Below are positions 62,241 through 64,000 of a stretch of 64,000 nt of DNA, in pieces. How positions within the stretch are numbered: the first letter of the stretch is position 1; every line of letters begins with the position of its first letter. The position numbers and the translations under genes are program-made. Source of the stretch: an uncultured Tenacibaculum sp. (GTDB taxonomy: Bacteria > Bacteroidota > Bacteroidia > Flavobacteriales > Flavobacteriaceae). A model generated the notes under the pieces. It searched no databases. It saw nothing but the letters and a program-made list of their open reading frames with translations, and had not been told where the DNA came from. Location: assembly GCF_947498805.1 (NCBI RefSeq), contig NZ_CANMLT010000006.1:248001-312000 (forward strand), written 5' to 3'.

Positions 62241-62687
62241 CTAAGAATTATCTTCTACAGCCTTTAGTTGTTTATTAAGAAATTCTATAAATGTTCCTTC
62301 GTGTCTAAATTCATCCACATCTTCAACTTCTGAAAAAGAATAAACATCTGGATTACTAGATTCTCCTAAAACAAAAAAAGCTAGTTGATAACCTTGATGC
62401 ATCCAAAACACAAAAACATTTTCTGGTAATTTTTCAAATTCATTTTCTTCTAGTAATTCATCTGACCATTCTTTTAAATTAGGAATTTCATCATAAAATA
62501 CTGAAGAACCTCTCATAAAACTACCAGATCCTTTACCCATTTTTGAAAGAAAGTCTTTATACAGTTGTGGCAAACCTAGTGAACTTAAAGATTCTATAGA
62601 ACTTAATTCTTTATGAGATAAAGGGATCAATTTTTCTCCTTTACTTTCTAACACATTTACTAAATCATCAATATTTTTTATACTCAT
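62241..62687 (-). CDS. SMI1/KNR4-family protein
   Basis: A 148-residue protein with the SUKH/SMI1-KNR4 fold: SSLGLPQLYKDFLSKMGKGSG and the later FWMHQGYQLAFFVLGESSNPDVY and FIEFLNKQL segments. In bacteria such proteins are frequently immunity proteins for contact-dependent or polymorphic toxins; no toxin gene is visible next to it, so it would be an orphan. The gene ends with a terminator that is repeated in the next intergenic space. Confidence 0.8.
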   Translation of the reverse strand: MSIKNIDDLVNVLESKGEKLIPLSHKELSSIESLSSLGLPQLYKDFLSKMGKGSGSFMRGSSVFYDEIPNLKEWSDELLEENEFEKLPENVFVFWMHQGYQLAFFVLGESSNPDVYSFSEVEDVDEFRHEGTFIEFLNKQLKAVEDNS

Positions 62688-63079
62688 AATAACTTACTTT
62701 ACTCCATTAATTATTTTTACTGGTAATTTTAATAAGTCTCTGCTAACTCACATTACACTCTTACGGGAGCGGAGAAAACCATTTCTTCTTTTTATCAAGA
62801 ATTTATCTTTTTCTTAAAGAATCTTCTTCTTAGTTTTCTATTCATTTTCATCATTATTACAACTCCTTTTTTCTTCTACGGAATTATTTATTAAGTTAAT
62901 TTGTTATTTCTTCCTTACAATTACTAAAACAATATTCAGAACCAATCTAGAATTCTAAAATACCACTTTCTACAAAAACAAAAAGATGAACCTAAATCCA
63001 TCTTATTAACCACTATCATTATCCTATTTTATTTAAAATCTTCTTAATACACACCATTCATCTTAGCTTATTGTGATGA
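62688..63079. other. 392-base AT-rich intergenic region
   Basis: I find no gene of credible length on either strand. The longest frames are about 20 codons and have no recognisable features. The right part holds a decayed terminator copy (62974-63006) for the DUF2200 gene. The rest is low-complexity AT sequence, and could be decayed coding sequence. Confidence 0.6.
62974..63006 (-). repeat. Partial second copy of the SMI1 gene terminator
   Basis: Bases 62974-62995 are identical to 62180-62201 over 22 positions; the second arm then differs, with CATCTT kept and the stem broken. It lies downstream of the DUF2200 gene on the minus strand and may still end its transcript. Confidence 0.65.
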
Positions 63080-63448
63080 TTACGTACGTAAGATTTTTTC
63101 CATCTTTCTTCCTTTAGCTAATTCATCTATTAGCTTTTCCATTTGTCTACATTTTTTATATGTATCAAATTCATCTTCTATTTCTTCAATTCTGTAACCG
63201 CAGACAACACCTTTAATCATATGCGCATTTTCATGCATATGAGCTTCTTCGAAAAAGGTTCTAAACGTTGTTTTATTATCTATAAAGAATTGTAGTTTAT
63301 CTCCATCAAAACCAGTTAACCATTCTATAACCTGTTTTAATTCCTCTTCTGTTCTACCATTTTTTTCTATTCTCCTGAGATAATGCGGATAAATAGTTCC
63401 AAATATCATATTGGCAACTTGCTCATTTTTTTTAACAGTAACTTTCAT
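63080..63448 (-). CDS. DUF2200-family protein
   Basis: A 122-residue protein matching DUF2200 throughout: IFGTIYPHYLRRIEKNGRTEEEL, VIEWLTGFDGDKLQ, THxx-like HENAHMIKGVVCGYRIEEIED and the C-terminal DELAKGRKMEKILR. Its function is unknown; the family is small, cytoplasmic and widespread. It has a terminator copy downstream and no obvious operon partner. Confidence 0.9.
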   Translation of the reverse strand: MKVTVKKNEQVANMIFGTIYPHYLRRIEKNGRTEEELKQVIEWLTGFDGDKLQFFIDNKTTFRTFFEEAHMHENAHMIKGVVCGYRIEEIEDEFDTYKKCRQMEKLIDELAKGRKMEKILRT

Positions 63449-63555
63449 CTTCTTTACATCTTAATACAGCAATTTACAAAATTTACCAAAGAAATATCAT
63501 AAAGGAATAAAAACGCCTCTTATAATAGGCTGACAAATTATAGCTAGCGCTGGTT

Positions 63556-64000
63556 TCAATCATTCAAAGGCTCTAGCTCTCGAGATTTTACTATGAAGAA
63601 AAAGCTGATATAATAGCAGGCTGTACCAATTATAATATTGATATTGTCTGCAATTTCTAATTTCTTTACACCAAAAATAGTGTCGCAAGCCACAAAAAGC
63701 GCGATGGCAATAAAGAATAAAACATTTTTAGGTGAACTACGACTTATGATATTGGTAAAGGCTAAAGATATTAAACCTATTAAGACTAAAGTTGTTAAGA
63801 CTGACAAGTAATAGAAAAGTGTGTTTTTAAAAACAAGCACAAACAACAACGACATAATTGATATAGCAATTAAAAACACGGTTAAAAACAACTTCCAATC
63901 TACTTTTCGATTGAGTACCACCTTCATTAAAACCAATCTATAACAAAACAGTAAAAACATTCCCATGACACTTTTGCTTTCCACTGAAAAAAGTATGGTT
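63556..64000 (-). CDS. YhhN-family (lysoplasmalogenase-like) membrane protein, 5' truncated
   Basis: C-terminal part of a polytopic membrane protein. The frame remains open to the right edge of the window, so the start lies beyond it; a GTG at 63984 is only an internal codon. About five hydrophobic helices are visible, and the final part, FFIAIALFVACDTIFGVKKL followed by TACYYISFFFIVKSREL, fits the C-terminal half of YhhN/TMEM86 proteins, which include vinyl-ether lysophospholipid hydrolases. The catalytic aspartates cannot be confirmed from this fragment. Confidence 0.7.
   Translation of the reverse strand, partial: TILFSVESKSVMGMFLLFCYRLVLMKVVLNRKVDWKLFLTVFLIAISIMSLLFVLVFKNTLFYYLSVLTTLVLIGLISLAFTNIISRSSPKNVLFFIAIALFVACDTIFGVKKLEIADNINIIIGTACYYISFFFIVKSRELEPLND

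Noticed and set aside
62241..63448. Polymorphic toxin or mobile element around the SMI1/KNR4 gene
   Set aside because: No toxin, Rhs, T6SS or integrase gene is present, and no att-like repeats apart from the duplicated terminator.

Overview
The window comes from a low-GC member of the Bacteroidota, almost certainly family Flavobacteriaceae and possibly a marine Tenacibaculum/Polaribacter-like bacterium. The evidence is a SusC/SusD pair, a type IX secretion (T9SS) cargo tail, TonB receptors with carboxypeptidase-like N-termini, flavobacterial promoters of the TTG-N17-20-TAnnTTTG type, surface-lipoprotein signals, a mevalonate pathway, and gene blocks typical of flavobacteria (mreBCD-PBP2-RodA, sufBCD, YicC-gmk-nadD). 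I see no rRNA, tRNA, CRISPR array, insertion sequence or prophage. It reads as stable chromosome.

Layout. 1-5.4 kb: end of a LytTR response regulator, then an isolated SusC/SusD nutrient importer. 5.5-10.4 kb: isoprenoid block (diphosphomevalonate decarboxylase, mevalonate-type kinase, UbiA prenyltransferase) with a YwqK-like protein, a small membrane protein and a pseudouridine synthase. 10.4-13 kb: a 51-residue secreted-peptide gene and a leucine-rich-repeat T9SS cargo. 13.2-16.3 kb: a metal operon (HYC_CC_PP protein, TonB receptor, HMA protein). 16.4-24.4 kb: a GAF protein, a 39-residue protein, purH and the rod-shape/elongasome operon. 24.4-31.1 kb (minus strand): ileS with a DksA-like gene, a PorE-like OmpA protein and a TerB-DnaJ protein. 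31.2-34.9 kb: bacilliredoxin, Lrp regulator, HupE-like protein, dCMP deaminase and a C-terminal protease.

34.9-40.9 kb holds two sigma-factor systems: an ECF sigma with a zinc-finger/HEAT anti-sigma and two DUF4097 proteins, and an ECF42-type sigma with a YCII protein, followed by a methyltransferase. 40.9-51.6 kb (minus strand) holds GH3 and M23 proteins, a third sigma unit with an LTxxQ-repeat protein, nadD-gmk-yicC, an EamA transporter, a BON-LysM protein and thiL. 51.7-56.3 kb is a four-lipoprotein cassette ending in MbnP and MbnH homologues. 56.4-60.4 kb is a SufA-type carrier with sufBCD. The last 3.5 kb holds small accessory genes, including a SMI1/KNR4 protein, and a truncated YhhN-like membrane protein.

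The points most worth a second look are the vicinal-cysteine motifs shared by all three proteins of the metal operon, the MbnP/MbnH surface cassette, the UbiA enzyme that has lost its second aspartate motif, the GxHH version of the IleRS signature, the exact 26-residue LTxxQ repeats, and the 51-residue signal-peptide gene.
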